Part shown: piece after piece, positions 9,779 to 21,103 of the stretch
Numbering within the stretch: position 1 is the stretch's first letter
Layout of the letters: each line of letters starts with the position of its first letter
Source of the DNA: CAWJLE01 sp963843645
Lineage (GTDB): Bacteria > Chloroflexota > Anaerolineae > DAOTYC01
Direction: 5' to 3'
DNA length: 64,000 nt
NCBI GenBank assembly: GCA_963843645.1
Contig: CAWJLE010000001.1
Span: 310,001 to 374,000 of the forward strand
The notes under the pieces: model-generated
Database searches by the model: none
What the model saw: only the letters and a program-made list of their open reading frames with translations
Told to the model about the DNA's origin: nothing
Position numbers and translations under genes: made by a program

Positions 9779-11010
9779 GGATGGTGGAGACGAACGAAAC
9801 GCGGCGCCTGTGGGAGCGGACCTGGTTCGTAGCCGCGACGACGGTGGGGCTGGCGCTGATACTGGCTGTCGCCGCGGCGTATTTGGCCTTCCGCAGCCAG
9901 CTGGTCGACTTTTACGTCTACTACATCGCGGCGGCGGGTTTCCGCCACGGTGTGGACGTCTACACCATGCCCAACACGGACTGGAACGCGCTGGCGAGCA
10001 GCCTGTCGGTGCCGGCACATGCATTCCCGTACCGCTATCCGCCCCTGACGGCGATGATGGCCATGCCGCTGCTGGCACTCCCTCCCCGCTGGGCCGGGTT
10101 CGTGTGGTCGCTGGGAAGCATCGCCGCGGCGATGGCGGGGATGGCGCTGCTGGCCTCAGCGGTGCGCTCTCGGACGACACGCCTGCCGCTGGCCTGGGCC
10201 CTGCTCGTACTCTTCGTGCCGCTCATGACGAACCTGTACGCCGGACAGGTCAACACCTGGATGCTTTTCGCGGTGGCGCTGGCGTTGTGGGCCTTCACCC
10301 GCGAGCGGCCGCTGGCAGCCGGCCTGGCTCTGGCGCTGGGGGCGATGATCAAAGTGATGCCCGCGGCGCTCATCGTCTACTTTGCGTGGCGCCGGCAGTG
10401 GCGAGTCGTCATCGGCGCGGCGATTGGGCTGGCGGCGCTGGGTCTGCTGTCGATGGCCGTCGTGGGCCCAGGAGAAGTGTGGTCGTACGTGCGCCAGGCG
10501 GCGCTGGTGGGCAATCCGCAGACACCGACACCCTATCCTCCCAACCAGTCGCTGAATGGCTTCTTCAGCCGACTGCTCACCGCCAACGAGTGGGGCGGAT
10601 CGCCGGCCGACAATCCGAGCCTGGCCATGAACCTGGCACGCGGGCTGGGCCTGGTCCTCCTCGCGGCGACGTTCGGGCTATGCCGGCCCGGCCGTCCCCT
10701 ACGTGGCCGCGTCGTGATCGAGGTGGGGATGGTGGTCATCGCGATGGAGCTCCTGGCTGCCCTGGCCTTCTATCACCTCCTGACGCTGATGCTCATCCCC
10801 ATATGGGCGCTGCTGCAGCGCGGGCTGGACGGCGGCGGCCGGCGCGATCCGCGAGTCTGGTGGGCAGCCGCGAGCGTCGTGCTGATCGACGTGCAGGGAC
10901 TGCTCTGGCATCAACTGGTGGGATGGACGATGCTCCTGTCGCTGGGAACGTATGCCATGCTGCTGCTGTGGGGCGTGTCGGCGTGGGAACAGGAGAGGAT
11001 CGCGACATGA
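9775..11010 (+). CDS. GT87/DUF2029 polyprenol-phosphate-dependent glycosyltransferase
   Basis: A 411-residue integral membrane protein with about ten hydrophobic segments. ATG 9775 lies in an ATGA overlap with the DUF4276 stop. An early acidic site (SQLVDFYVYYIAAAGFRHGVDVY) and AFPYRYPPL match the GT87 (PF09594) family, which transfers mannose or similar sugars from polyprenyl phosphate on the outer face of the membrane. The motif ALGAMIKVMPAALIVYFAWRR is also characteristic. It is coupled by ATGA to the next GT4. Inferred role: decorating or extending the exported glycan outside the cell. Confidence 0.82.
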   Translation: MRMVETNETRRLWERTWFVAATTVGLALILAVAAAYLAFRSQLVDFYVYYIAAAGFRHGVDVYTMPNTDWNALASSLSVPAHAFPYRYPPLTAMMAMPLLALPPRWAGFVWSLGSIAAAMAGMALLASAVRSRTTRLPLAWALLVLFVPLMTNLYAGQVNTWMLFAVALALWAFTRERPLAAGLALALGAMIKVMPAALIVYFAWRRQWRVVIGAAIGLAALGLLSMAVVGPGEVWSYVRQAALVGNPQTPTPYPPNQSLNGFFSRLLTANEWGGSPADNPSLAMNLARGLGLVLLAATFGLCRPGRPLRGRVVIEVGMVVIAMELLAALAFYHLLTLMLIPIWALLQRGLDGGGRRDPRVWWAAASVVLIDVQGLLWHQLVGWTMLLSLGTYAMLLLWGVSAWEQERIAT

Positions 11011-12118
11011 GAGTGTTGCACATCTACAAGGACTATTTCCCCGTGCTGGGAGGGATCGAGAATCACGTGCGCGTGCTGGCGACAGGCCAGGCCAGGCGGG
11101 GCCTCGACGTGACGGTACTGGTGACTCACCCCGGCGCCGGGGAGGACGACCGCATGATGGAGGGAGTGCGGGTGATCCGCGCGCGCCGGCTGACCACGAA
11201 GGCTTCCACGCCGCTCAGCCTGAGCCTGTACCGACACGCCGCGCGGCTGCCGGCAGACGTGACGCACCTGCATTTTCCATATCCGCCAGGTGAGATCGCC
11301 AACCTGCTGTTGCGTCGCCGCGGGAAGACGGTCATCACCTACCACAGCGACATCGTGCGCCAGAAGTCGATTCTGCGATTGTACCAGCCGCTCCTGACCC
11401 GAGTCCTGGCACACGCGAACCGGATCATCGCCGCCACACCGCAGATGATCGAGAACTCACCCTTCCTGCGCCCCGTGTCCCACAAATGCACCATTATTCC
11501 CTATGGCCTGCCGCTGGAAAGGCTGTCCCATGCCGACGCCGCGCAGGTGGCTGCGCTTCGCGCTCACTACCAGGCAGGCTGTTGCTGTTCGTGGGCAAGC
11601 TGCGCTACTACAAGGGATTGAACTACCTGATCGAGGCCATGCGGGAGCGTCGACGCCACGCTGCTGATCGTCGGATCCGGGCCGATGGAGGCGGAGTGGC
11701 GGCGGCAGGCGGAATCGTCACCCGCGCGGATCGGATCGTGTTCTGCGGCGAGGTGGCGGACGACGCGCTGCCCGCATACTATCACGCCGCCGACGTGTTC
11801 GTGCTGCCGTCGTCGGAACGAAGCGAAGCTTATGGCATGGTGCAGGTGGAAGCCATGGCGGCCGGGCGGCCCGTGGTCTGCACCGAACTCGGCACCGGCA
11901 CGTCTTACGTCAACCAGAACGGCGTTACGGGACTGGTCGTTCCACCCAGAGATCCCGCGGCGCTGGCGGCGGCGATCAACCGACTGCTGGCGGACGAGCC
12001 GCTGCGCCGGCGCATGGGCGAGGCGGGACGCGCCCGCGCGTGCGCCGAATTCGGCGAAGAGACCATGGTCGAGCGCGTAATTGAGGTGTACCAGTCGCTA
12101 TTTATGGTCAAATCTTGA
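11007..12118 (+). CDS. Glycosyltransferase family 4, with three frameshifts
   Basis: The 5' part from ATG 11007 (MRVLHIYKDYFPVLGGIENH) is a classic GT4 start and runs to about 11575. A second frame then gives LLLFVGKLRYYKGLNYLIEAM, a third gives VDATLLIVGSGPMEAEWRRQ (about 11650-11710), and the second frame returns with RIVFCGEVADDALPAYYHAADVFVLPS, SEAYGMVQVEAMAAGRPVV and the C-terminus to 12118. Breaks lie near 11578, 11650 and 11715-11740. Every GT4 motif is present once in the right order. Three slips within 170 bases point to poor consensus here rather than stepwise decay. Confidence 0.75.
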
Positions 12119-12151
12119 TTTATTACAACGAGTGAGGTAAGATTGAACCCT

Positions 12152-13128
12152 ATGAACATTCTCGTCACGGGCGGTGCGGGCTTTATTGGATCGAACCTGG
12201 CTCAGAGGCTTGTCAGCGAAGGCCACCACGTGACTGTGGTCGACGATCTGTCTATCGGCAAACTCTCCAATCTCGATCCACTCAAGGAGAATAAGAACTT
12301 CCGAGTTCGTGCGCGGCTCCATCCTGGAGCGCGATGTGATGGAGCCGCTCGTGCGCCGGGTGGACCTGGTCTTTCACCTGGCGGCGGTGGTCGGGGTCAA
12401 GTTCGTGCTGGACGATCCGCTGCGCGGCATCCGCACGAACGTGCTGGGCACGGAGCTGGTTCTGGAGTTGGCGCATCGCTTCGATCGGCGCATCGTGATC
12501 GCGTCCAGCTCGGAAGTATACGGCAAGTCGACCCAGGCCCCGCTCCGTGAGGACGGCGACCGGGTGCTGGGGCCGACACGCGTCGCGCGCTGGTCCTACT
12601 CCGAAATCCAAGGCGCTGGATGAGTACCTGGCATTCGGCTACGTGCAGCAGGGCTTGAGAGCATCGATGGTTCGCTATTTCAATGCGTACGGCCCGCATA
12701 CCAATCCCGACGGGTACGGCAGCGTCGTGACGCGGTTCGTGATCCAAGCGTTGAAGGGCGAGCCACTGACGGTGTACGGCGACGGCAGCCAGACGCGCTG
12801 TTTCACGTACGTGGCTGACACCGTGGAGGGCACGATCCGCGCCGGGTTCGAGCCGCGGGCCGTCGGCGACGTGTTCAATATCGGCAACAACCGCGAGTTC
12901 ACTATTCGCGAGCTGGCCGAGCTGGTGCTGGAAGCCGCGGGACGCCCGCGGGAGATCGTCGAGGTTCCGTTCCAGGAGGTGTTCGGGCGGAACTACGAAG
13001 AGCCGATGCGGCGCGTGCCCGACATCACGCGGGCGCGCACCACGATGGGATTTCAGGCGGGGATACCCTTGGAAGAAGGTTTGAAGATGACGGTGGATTG
13101 GTTCAGGAGCGCTCACGTTGACTACTAA
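12152..13128 (+). CDS. NAD-dependent sugar epimerase/dehydratase, two frameshifts
   Basis: Extended SDR acting on nucleotide sugars. MNILVTGGAGFIGSNLAQ is the NAD site; the corrected middle has VDLVFHLAAVVGVKFVLDDP and IASSSEVYGKSTQ, then SYSESKALDEYLA (catalytic S, Y and K region), MVRYFNAYGPH and TRCFTYVADTVEG. It resembles UDP-glucuronate decarboxylase and UDP-glucose/GlcNAc 4-epimerase relatives; the exact substrate is unclear. Extra bases near 12303 and 12608 shift the frame and each can be repaired by one base. ATG 12152 is preferred; TTG 12143 is in frame upstream. A TTGATT/TAAGAT pair places a possible transcription start right at the ATG. Confidence 0.8.
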
Positions 13129-16100
13129 GCTTGGGGGGTATTGCGACAAGGTCCTCGAGGCCGGCTGGCTGATGGCCGTGATGCTGGTGCCCCTGTTTTT
13201 CAACGTCTATTCCAGCCGCGTGTTTGAGCCGGACAAGCTGACTCTCATACGCTCCATCGCGACGGTGATGGTCGCGGCCTGGCTCATCAAGGTCTTGGAA
13301 GCAAGCACCCACCCCGCAACGGGCGGGAATTCGGCCGACGCCGAGACGGCCGACACGGAGCGCCAGTCGTTCCGCACGTGGCTGACCAAGGTGCCGCTGG
13401 TACTGCCGACGCTGGCGATGGTCGTCCTGTACATCATCAGCACGGCGGCCTCTCTCGTGCCCGGCGTGAGCCTCTTCGGATCCTACCAGCGATTGCAGGG
13501 TACTTATACCACTTTCTCCTACATCATCGTCTTCTTCATGCTGCTCCAGGGACTGCGCCAGCGCGAGCAGATCGACCGGCTGATCACGGCCATCCTGCTG
13601 AGCAGCCTCTCGGTGTCGCTGTACGGTATCATTCAGCACGATAAGCTCGACCCCCTGCCGTGGGGCGGCGACGTGACGTCACGCGTTGCCGCGAACATGG
13701 GCAACGCCATCTTCGTCGCCGCATACCTGATCATGACGCTGCCGCTGGCGCTGTACCGGCTCGTGGAGAACCTGGTCAGCATCGCCGACGCGGACCGTCC
13801 GCAGCAGACCGCCGGCTTCATCGTGGTCTACCTCATCCTGCTGGTGGCGCAGTTCGGCGTGTGGCTCAAGTTCGGCTTCGTGGGCGGGCTGGCGAGCGGC
13901 CTGGGCGCGATTCTGATCGTGATCCTGGGCTCGCTGTTTCTCGACCGGCCCATCGCCCGGTTCGCACTGCTGGGCGCGTACTCGTTCATCCTGGTGGCGC
14001 AGACCGTGACCATCTTGTTCTCCCAGAGCCGCGGTCCGTGGCTGGGTCTCCTTGCCGGCCTGTACGTTTTCGTATTGCTGGCGCTCACGCTGCTGCGCCG
14101 ACGGGCCGCGGACCAGAGTCCGCTTGACACGCCAGGAGCTCCTGCGCGCCATTGGATTCGCGGATCGCCAGCTTGTTGGTGGGCGTCGCGCCGGCTTACG
14201 CCGTGATGGCCGCGTTGCGGAAGGGCATGCGCTGGCTGTGGGTCAGCTGGCTCGTGCAGGCGCTGGTCGGCATCGTGTTGATCGTGGGTATCAGCATGCC
14301 CCACACCCCGCTGTCCGCGCTGCACTCCCTGCCCTACCTCGGCCGGATGGGAGGCCTGTTCGAGCAGGGCGGCACGAACGCGGTCCGCGTCCTCATCTGG
14401 CAGGGAGCGGTCAAGCTCGTCGAGCCGCACGCCGCGCTCACGATCCCGCCGGACAAATCCGATCCGCTCAATTTCCTGCGTCCGCTGATCGGGTACGGGC
14501 CGGAGTCGATGTACGTTGCCTACAATCGTTTCTACCAGCCGAACCTGGCGCACTACGAAGCGCGCAACGCTTCGCCGGACCGCTCGCACAACGAGACGTT
14601 CGATTCGTTGATCACCACCGGTGCTCTGGGCCTGCTCATCTACATGACGCTGTTCGGCAGCGTGTTCTATTATGGCCTGCGCTCCCTGGGAATGGCCAAC
14701 AAGGCCCGTGACCGGAGGCTTTTCGTTGCGCTTTGGGCCGGGGGCGCCGTCCTCGGCGCGACCATCACCTGCCTGATCGATCACTCGCTGCGTTTCTTCG
14801 GCGTCGGCTTGCCTACCGGGGCCGTCGCCGGGCTCGCCATCTACGTCGCGCTGTACAGCCTGTTGCTGTACGAGCCCGATGGGGCTGCGGCGGTAACCCT
14901 CAGCACCGAGCACCTGGTCGTGATCGGACTGCTCGCCGCTGTGGTCGCACATTTCGTCGAAATTCAGGTCGGTATCGCGATTGCCGCGTCCCGCACGCAT
15001 TTCTGGGTCTACGCCGGGGTCCTGGCCGCGATCGCGTACTATTTCCGGCAGCGCGAAACGTCCGCCACACCCGCAGTCGCGGCCGCCGTGGCGGCTGAGG
15101 CCGTCAAACCGAGAGCGACCCTGGAGGTCGGCGCCGGCCGAACGCACGGCCAGAGTCGCCGGAGCGGCAAGCGCGGCCAGGCGCCCGCCCAGCCCGCCCC
15201 GCGAGCAGCGGCCGCAGCTCCCGGCCGCCGAACCGTGTCCGCCCTCCTCGCCGCATACGGCGTGTTGGTCGCCATCATCCTGATCACCATGACGTACGAT
15301 TTCGTCACCCGCAGCTTCGACGTCAGCGCCGGGAACTTCAGCATACTGTGGCTGTTCCTGATCACCTGGCTGATCTCGACCATCATCGTGCTCTCGCTGG
15401 CGGCCGAAAGCCGCGCGCCCGGTGAGGACCTCAGCGAATGGGTCCGCGGCGCCATCGCATACGTGCTGATCTCGTTGGGCTCCTTCCTGATCTTCTGGCT
15501 CATCTACAGCGGGCTGCTGCGCGCCAACCCGAGCGCTCAGGGTCTCGCCGCCGTCATGGAGATCGTCGGTGAAATCAGTAATCTGCTGATCTTCTACTAC
15601 CTGGTCATGGGCATCATGATGCTGTTGTTGGCCCTGGCACTGTACCGGCGGGCCGCAGCGGACGCCGGTACGATCTGGCAGTTCCGCAACTGGTGGATCT
15701 ATCCGCCACTGGTCGTCGTGGTGCTGTGGGTCGTGATGACCACGAACGTGCGGGTCATCCTGGCCGACATGATCTACAAACAGGCGCTGCCTTACGACGA
15801 CCGGCAGGAGTACGACGCCAGCATTCCCCTGTATCAGCGCACTGTGCAGCTCGTGCCAACGCAGGACTTCTACTACCTGTTCCTCGGCCGGGCCTACCTG
15901 GAAAAAGCACAGCGCTCCTCGGATCCACAGGAACGTGACACGCTGATGACCTCCAGCCGGGATGCGCTGCTCAAGGCTCTGGCCCTGAACCCGCTGAACA
16001 CCGACCACAGCGCGAACCTGGCCCGCCTCTACCGAGCCTGGGGCGGATTGACGACCGCGCCGGCCGAACGCCAGAAGCTGCTGGACCAGTCTTATGCTTA

Positions 16101-17040
16101 CTACGAGCAAGCGACGTCACTGAGCCCACAGAACGCGCAGCTTTGGAACGAGTCCGGGCTGGTCGCTTACTTCCTGGGCCGGTACGACGACGCGGCCGCC
16201 AAGTACGAGCACTCGATCGAGCTGGATCCGACCTTTGCCGATACCTACGTGTTCCTGGGCGACGCCTACCAGGCGCTCAACAAGCCACAGGAAGCGCTGA
16301 AGGCCCACCTCAAGGCGCTGGAGCTGAACCCGAACGCACTGACCGATTCGCGGCTCTTCAGCTTGCCCATCGCCGGCTTCCAGGATCGACGTTTCGACTT
16401 CTACGCGAAGGCGGGCCTCCTGGACCAGATCACGGCGGCACTGGAGAAGAGCCCGTCGTTCGATCAGAACGCCGGCATCGACACCACCCTGGGCGGCATC
16501 TTGATGCGGCAGGGAGACCTGGTCCAGGCGCTGACCTACTACACCAAGGCGGCGCAGCTGAGTCCGAACGATCTGGCGACCCACCTGGCCATCGGCTACA
16601 TCTACGCGCAGCAGAAGAAGTACGACGAGGCGCTGGCGGAATTCCAGGTCTGCGTGCAGATTGCGCCGAACGACCTGGTAAGCCACCGCAACCTCGGCGG
16701 CATCTACCGCCAGCTGAATCAGCTGGACGAAGCTCGCGCCGAATTCGAAAAGGCCCTGGCCATCGCGCCGGACGACGTGATCACCATTCAGAACCTGGCC
16801 GACCTGTATCGGATGCTGAATCGTCCCGAAGACGCACTGAAACAAATAGAACACTGGGCGGAGCTGTCGCCCCAGGACTTCAATGCACACAAGAACCTGT
16901 CGCTGATGTACCACGACATGGGGCAGGTCATGCAGGCCATCACGCAGGCGCAAAAGGCGCTCGATCTGGCACCGGCCGATCAGAAGCCGGCACTGCAGCA
17001 GTATTTGAACGAACTGGAAGGGCAGAAGACGACACCGTAA
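13118..17040 (+). CDS. O-antigen ligase/polymerase-like membrane protein with C-terminal TPR domain, frameshifted
   Basis: About 1,300 residues. Probable start TTG 13118, with caggagc 7 bases upstream, overlapping the epimerase stop. The N-terminal part has a dozen membrane helices and the Wzy/WaaL-type loop around SQSRGPWLGLLAGL. The frame slips near 14120-14155 and resumes as LLVGVAPAYAVMAALRKGM. A second helical block runs to about 15770, and the last 400 residues are TPR repeats (DFYYLFLGRAYLEKA, LWNESGLVAYFLGRYDDAA, TYVFLGDAYQALNKPQEAL). Wzy_C/WaaL proteins join or polymerise lipid-linked glycans outside the membrane. The TPR tail could bind partners or substrate. It ends two bases before the WecA-like gene. 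Confidence 0.8.
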
Positions 17041-17041
17041 C

Positions 17042-18118
17042 ATGGCAACGTATATGTTGATTTTCGCTTCGGCGCTGGTATTCGCTGTGGGCGCAACGCC
17101 GGTGATGCGGCGGCTGGCGCCCCGGCTTGGCCTGATCGATCAGCCCAACGCCCGCAAGGTCCACACCAACCCGGTCCCGTTGATGGGTGGGGTGGCCCTC
17201 TACGGCGCGATCATCGCCGCGCTGCTGATCTTCGATGACCGCTACAACGTCGCCCAGCTGGTCAGCATCCTGATCGGCGGAACGTGGGTGTCGTTTCTGG
17301 GCGTCTGCGACGACCGCTGGGGGCTGAGCCCGATGCTCAAGCTGGGCGGCCAGATCGTCGCCGCGGTGATCCTGATCTACTCCGGGGTGGAGGTCACGGC
17401 TTTCGGCCATCAGGCCATCAACATCGTCGTCACCGTAGTCTGGGTCGTGGGTATCACCAATGCGCTGAACCTGCTGGACAACATGGATGGCCTGTCGGGC
17501 GGCGTGGCGGCGACGGCCGCGGCCTACTTCCTGGTCATGGCGGTGATGAGCGGGCAGTACCTGGTGGCAGGTCTGTCGGCAGCGCTCGTCGGCGCCTGCC
17601 TGGGTTTCCTGGCATACAACTTCAACCCGGCCTCCATCTTCATGGGCGACACGGGCAGCCTGTTTCTCGGCTTCTTGCTGGCGGCGCTCGGTATCAAGCT
17701 GCGGTTCCCCTCCAATTCGGCCATGGTCACCTGGATGGTACCCGGGATGACGCTGGGCGTGCTGATTCTGGACACCAGCCTGGTGACGGTCTCACGCCTG
17801 CGACGCGGCGTCAATCCCTTGACGACCCCGGGCAAGGACCACCTCTCGCATCGACTGGTCGCGGCCGGGTACACCCACCGGGAGGCCGTCCTGATCCTGT
17901 ACATCGTGGCGGAAGCGTTCGGCTTGCTGGCCGTGCTGCTGACGCGCGCCAGCGTGCGCGAAGGCTACGTCTTCGGCGCGGCGGTCGCCGCGGTCTGCCT
18001 GTACGTCATCTGGAAGTTTGAGTGGGGCATGAAGCGGCCGGTCCAAACGACCGCCGTGAACGGAGAGACCACCCCTCCCGCCGTAGAACCGGCCGCGGGA
18101 GGCCGTTGCGACCGATAA
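17042..18118 (+). CDS. WecA/TagO-type undecaprenyl-phosphate HexNAc-1-phosphate transferase
   Basis: A 358-residue polytopic membrane protein of the MraY/WecA superfamily. Diagnostic motifs are ALNLLDNMDGLSGG (catalytic aspartates, residues about 140-153), FMGDTGSLFLGF (about 200) and DHLSHRL (HxxH-type cytoplasmic loop near 277). These enzymes start glycan synthesis by putting a HexNAc-1-phosphate on undecaprenyl phosphate at the inner leaflet. MraY itself is less likely, because the gene lies in a polysaccharide cluster next to a UDP-HexNAc dehydrogenase rather than among murein genes. ATG 17042 follows the previous stop by one base. Confidence 0.88.
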   Translation: MATYMLIFASALVFAVGATPVMRRLAPRLGLIDQPNARKVHTNPVPLMGGVALYGAIIAALLIFDDRYNVAQLVSILIGGTWVSFLGVCDDRWGLSPMLKLGGQIVAAVILIYSGVEVTAFGHQAINIVVTVVWVVGITNALNLLDNMDGLSGGVAATAAAYFLVMAVMSGQYLVAGLSAALVGACLGFLAYNFNPASIFMGDTGSLFLGFLLAALGIKLRFPSNSAMVTWMVPGMTLGVLILDTSLVTVSRLRRGVNPLTTPGKDHLSHRLVAAGYTHREAVLILYIVAEAFGLLAVLLTRASVREGYVFGAAVAAVCLYVIWKFEWGMKRPVQTTAVNGETTPPAVEPAAGGRCDR

Positions 18119-18169
18119 TCGTCGGGCTTACTTCGAAATCAAAGTTCGCGACGTTCGTAGAGAGGGTAC

Positions 18170-19567
18170 ATGGAGACGAGAATGGACCTGCCAGGGCTAT
18201 CGAATCCGAACACGTTTGACAAGCTCCGGGAAAGAATCAGCCGGCGCGAGGCGCGGATCTGTGTGGTCGGCCTCGGCTACGTGGGGCTGCCGTTGGCCGT
18301 CGAGGCCGCGGACGTTGGGTTCCCCGTGACGGGACTGGACGTCTCCACCTCCAGAGTCGACGCCATCCGCGCCAGGCACAGTTACATCGGAGACATCACC
18401 GACGCGCGCATCGCCCAGGTGTCCGACCAAAAACGATTCGAAGCGACCACGGACTACGAGGCCATCCGCCAGGCGGACATCGTCTTCATTTGCGTGCCCA
18501 CACCCTTCACGGAGACGCGCTCGCCCGATCTGGCCTTCATCGTGTCCGCAGCGGAAGGCATCCTGCCCCGGCTGCACCCTGGCCAACTGATCATCCTGCA
18601 GAGCACGACACATCCCGGAACCACGGAAGAGATCGTGATGCCGATCCTGGAGCGAACCGGCTTGCGGGCCGGCGTCGATTTCTACCTGGCGTTCTCGCCG
18701 GAACGCATCAATCCCGGCGACCTGACCCACACCGTGCGCAACACGCCGAAGGTCGTGGGCGGGCTGACGCCGCGCTGCACGGCGCTCGCACGTGAATTCC
18801 TGGAGCACCTGACGCCCGAAGTATTCGTCGTGTCCTCGCCGCGGGCCGCCGAGATGACCAAGCTGTTGGAGAACATCTTCCGCAGCGTGAACATCGCGCT
18901 GGTCAACGAGCTGGCCGTGCTCAGCGAGCGGATGAACATCGACCTTTGGGAAGTGATCGCCGCGGCCTCGACGAAGCCGTTCGGATTCATGCCGTTCTAT
19001 CCGGGTCCCGGGGTCGGCGGCCACTGCATCCCCGTGGATCCATACTACCTGTCGTGGAAGGCTCGCGAGTACGACTTCTACACCAAGTTCATCGAGCTGG
19101 CCGCGGAGGTGAATCAGAGCATGCCCTACCACGTAGTGGACAAGGTCATGGCCGGGCTCAGCTCGCAGGGGAAGGCCTTGCGTGGCGCGCGGGTCCTGAT
19201 TCTGGGCGTGTCCTTCAAGCCCAACGTCGACGACGCCCGCAACTCGCCGGCCGAGCGCGTGATCGAGCTGCTGCTGGCCCGCGGAGCGAACATCCACTAT
19301 AACGACCCATACGTGCCGCACTTTCGGGTCGGCGGGGACGTCTTCCACCGTGAAGTCACGGCCCTGAATTCGATCGAATTGACCGCGGAGACGCTGGCGG
19401 CCCAGGATGCAGTGGTGATCATCTCGGCGCACCAGGCGTACGACTGGCCCTGGATCGTGGAGCATTCGGCCCTGGTGGTCGACACCGTGAACGCCACGCG
19501 GCAGGCGACGTCGTGCAGCGACAAAGTACTGCGGATCGGCGCCCCGGCGCCGGCCCTAGAGCTATAG
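18170..19567 (+). CDS. UDP-N-acetylhexosamine 6-dehydrogenase (WecC/WbpA family)
   Basis: A 465-residue nucleotide-sugar dehydrogenase. The NAD site is VVGLGYVGLPLAVEAA (residues about 26-41). The catalytic segment is PGPGVGGHCIPVDPYYL with the nucleophilic Cys near residue 288, and the C-terminal UDP-binding domain has LGVSFKPNVDDARNSP. GGHCIPVDP with FAFSPERI-like residues (here LAFSPERINPG) separates the WecC/WbpA group from UDP-glucose dehydrogenases. It oxidises UDP-GlcNAc or UDP-ManNAc to the uronic acid form. RBS gagaggg precedes ATG 18170. This suggests an acidic HexNAcA residue in the glycan and fits the nearby WecA-like enzyme. Confidence 0.9.
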   Translation: METRMDLPGLSNPNTFDKLRERISRREARICVVGLGYVGLPLAVEAADVGFPVTGLDVSTSRVDAIRARHSYIGDITDARIAQVSDQKRFEATTDYEAIRQADIVFICVPTPFTETRSPDLAFIVSAAEGILPRLHPGQLIILQSTTHPGTTEEIVMPILERTGLRAGVDFYLAFSPERINPGDLTHTVRNTPKVVGGLTPRCTALAREFLEHLTPEVFVVSSPRAAEMTKLLENIFRSVNIALVNELAVLSERMNIDLWEVIAAASTKPFGFMPFYPGPGVGGHCIPVDPYYLSWKAREYDFYTKFIELAAEVNQSMPYHVVDKVMAGLSSQGKALRGARVLILGVSFKPNVDDARNSPAERVIELLLARGANIHYNDPYVPHFRVGGDVFHREVTALNSIELTAETLAAQDAVVIISAHQAYDWPWIVEHSALVVDTVNATRQATSCSDKVLRIGAPAPALEL

Positions 19568-19634
19568 CCGGCCACGCGAGTCCGTTGCGCCGGGCCGGAA
19601 CATTCCAACATTAGAAAGAGGAAGGAACTGTTTT

Positions 19635-20336
<702 letters not shown>

Positions 20337-20445
20337 GGACCGATCGGCTGCAGCCGATGCGCATTTCTCAGCCAATAGAATCAACCCCGAGACCGTGCGC
20401 GTCCGGCAGCAAGCCCGAGGCAATGGTGAGGAGGATGACTGGCAC

Positions 20446-21054
20446 ATGACCGGTGCCGATCTGGCCTGTGAGTCTGAGTCGGAGAACTCCACGACCGCAC
20501 ACGGCGCCCGCCGCGACCGTCCGGGCGGACGCCGAACCTACCGGAAACTGGCCCTGCTGGCGCTGATGTTAGTGTTCAGCGGGCTCATCCTGACCCACCG
20601 GGCCTGGTTCCGTCAGTTCGAGTCGTATGGGTACCCCGGGATCTTCCTCACTCACTTGCTCGGCAGCGCCACGGTCATCCTGCCGGCGCCCAGCATCACG
20701 CTCACCTTCGCCCTGGGCAGCGCCCTCAACCCGGTATGGGTGGGATTGGCCTCCGCTGCGGGCGCGGCGCTCGGAGAGCTGACCGGTTTCCTGACGGGCT
20801 ACGGGGGCTCGGCGGTGGTCGAGCGCTACGACCTCTACGAGCGCTTTCGCCGCTACGTGGAGCGTTACGGCCTGATCCCGGTGTTCATTCTGGCGGCGAT
20901 CCCCAACCCTTTCTTCGATCTGGCCGGCATCGCCGCCGGCGCGCTGCGGTACCCGATCTGGCAGTTCCTGGGCGTCGTGTTCCTGGGCAATGCGGTCAAG
21001 ATGATCCTGGTCGCTTACGCCGGCGCCGGCTCCGGTTGGCTGTTCGGGCGCTAG
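20446..21054 (+). CDS. DedA/VTT-domain membrane protein
   Basis: About 202 residues from ATG 20446, chosen for the GGAGG 11 bases upstream; longer in-frame starts add only low-complexity residues. Following a polar 35-residue N-terminus there are five or six helices. The SNARE-associated/VTT signature is seen in GSATVILPAPSITLTFALG, GAALGELTGFLTGYGGSAVV and LIPVFILAAIPNPFFDLAGIAAG. DedA relatives act as lipid scramblases or undecaprenyl-phosphate flippases. A role in recycling the lipid carrier of the nearby glycan genes is possible but only inferred. Confidence 0.85.
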   Translation: MTGADLACESESENSTTAHGARRDRPGGRRTYRKLALLALMLVFSGLILTHRAWFRQFESYGYPGIFLTHLLGSATVILPAPSITLTFALGSALNPVWVGLASAAGAALGELTGFLTGYGGSAVVERYDLYERFRRYVERYGLIPVFILAAIPNPFFDLAGIAAGALRYPIWQFLGVVFLGNAVKMILVAYAGAGSGWLFGR

Positions 21055-21103
21055 TTGTTGTGGGGATTCGGGATAACGCACTGGAATCGGGGCGGGGTGT
21101 TTG

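Noticed and set aside
9810..11575. 603-codon plus-strand open frame over the GT87 gene
   Set aside because: Only its last part, from ATG 11007, is the real GT4 frame; the rest is an out-of-frame shadow of the GT87 membrane protein.
13828..16110. 760-codon minus-strand open frame
   Set aside because: It lies antisense to the membrane/TPR protein, has Arg/Gln/Asp-rich composition with no family features, and is explained by the high GC of the opposite strand.
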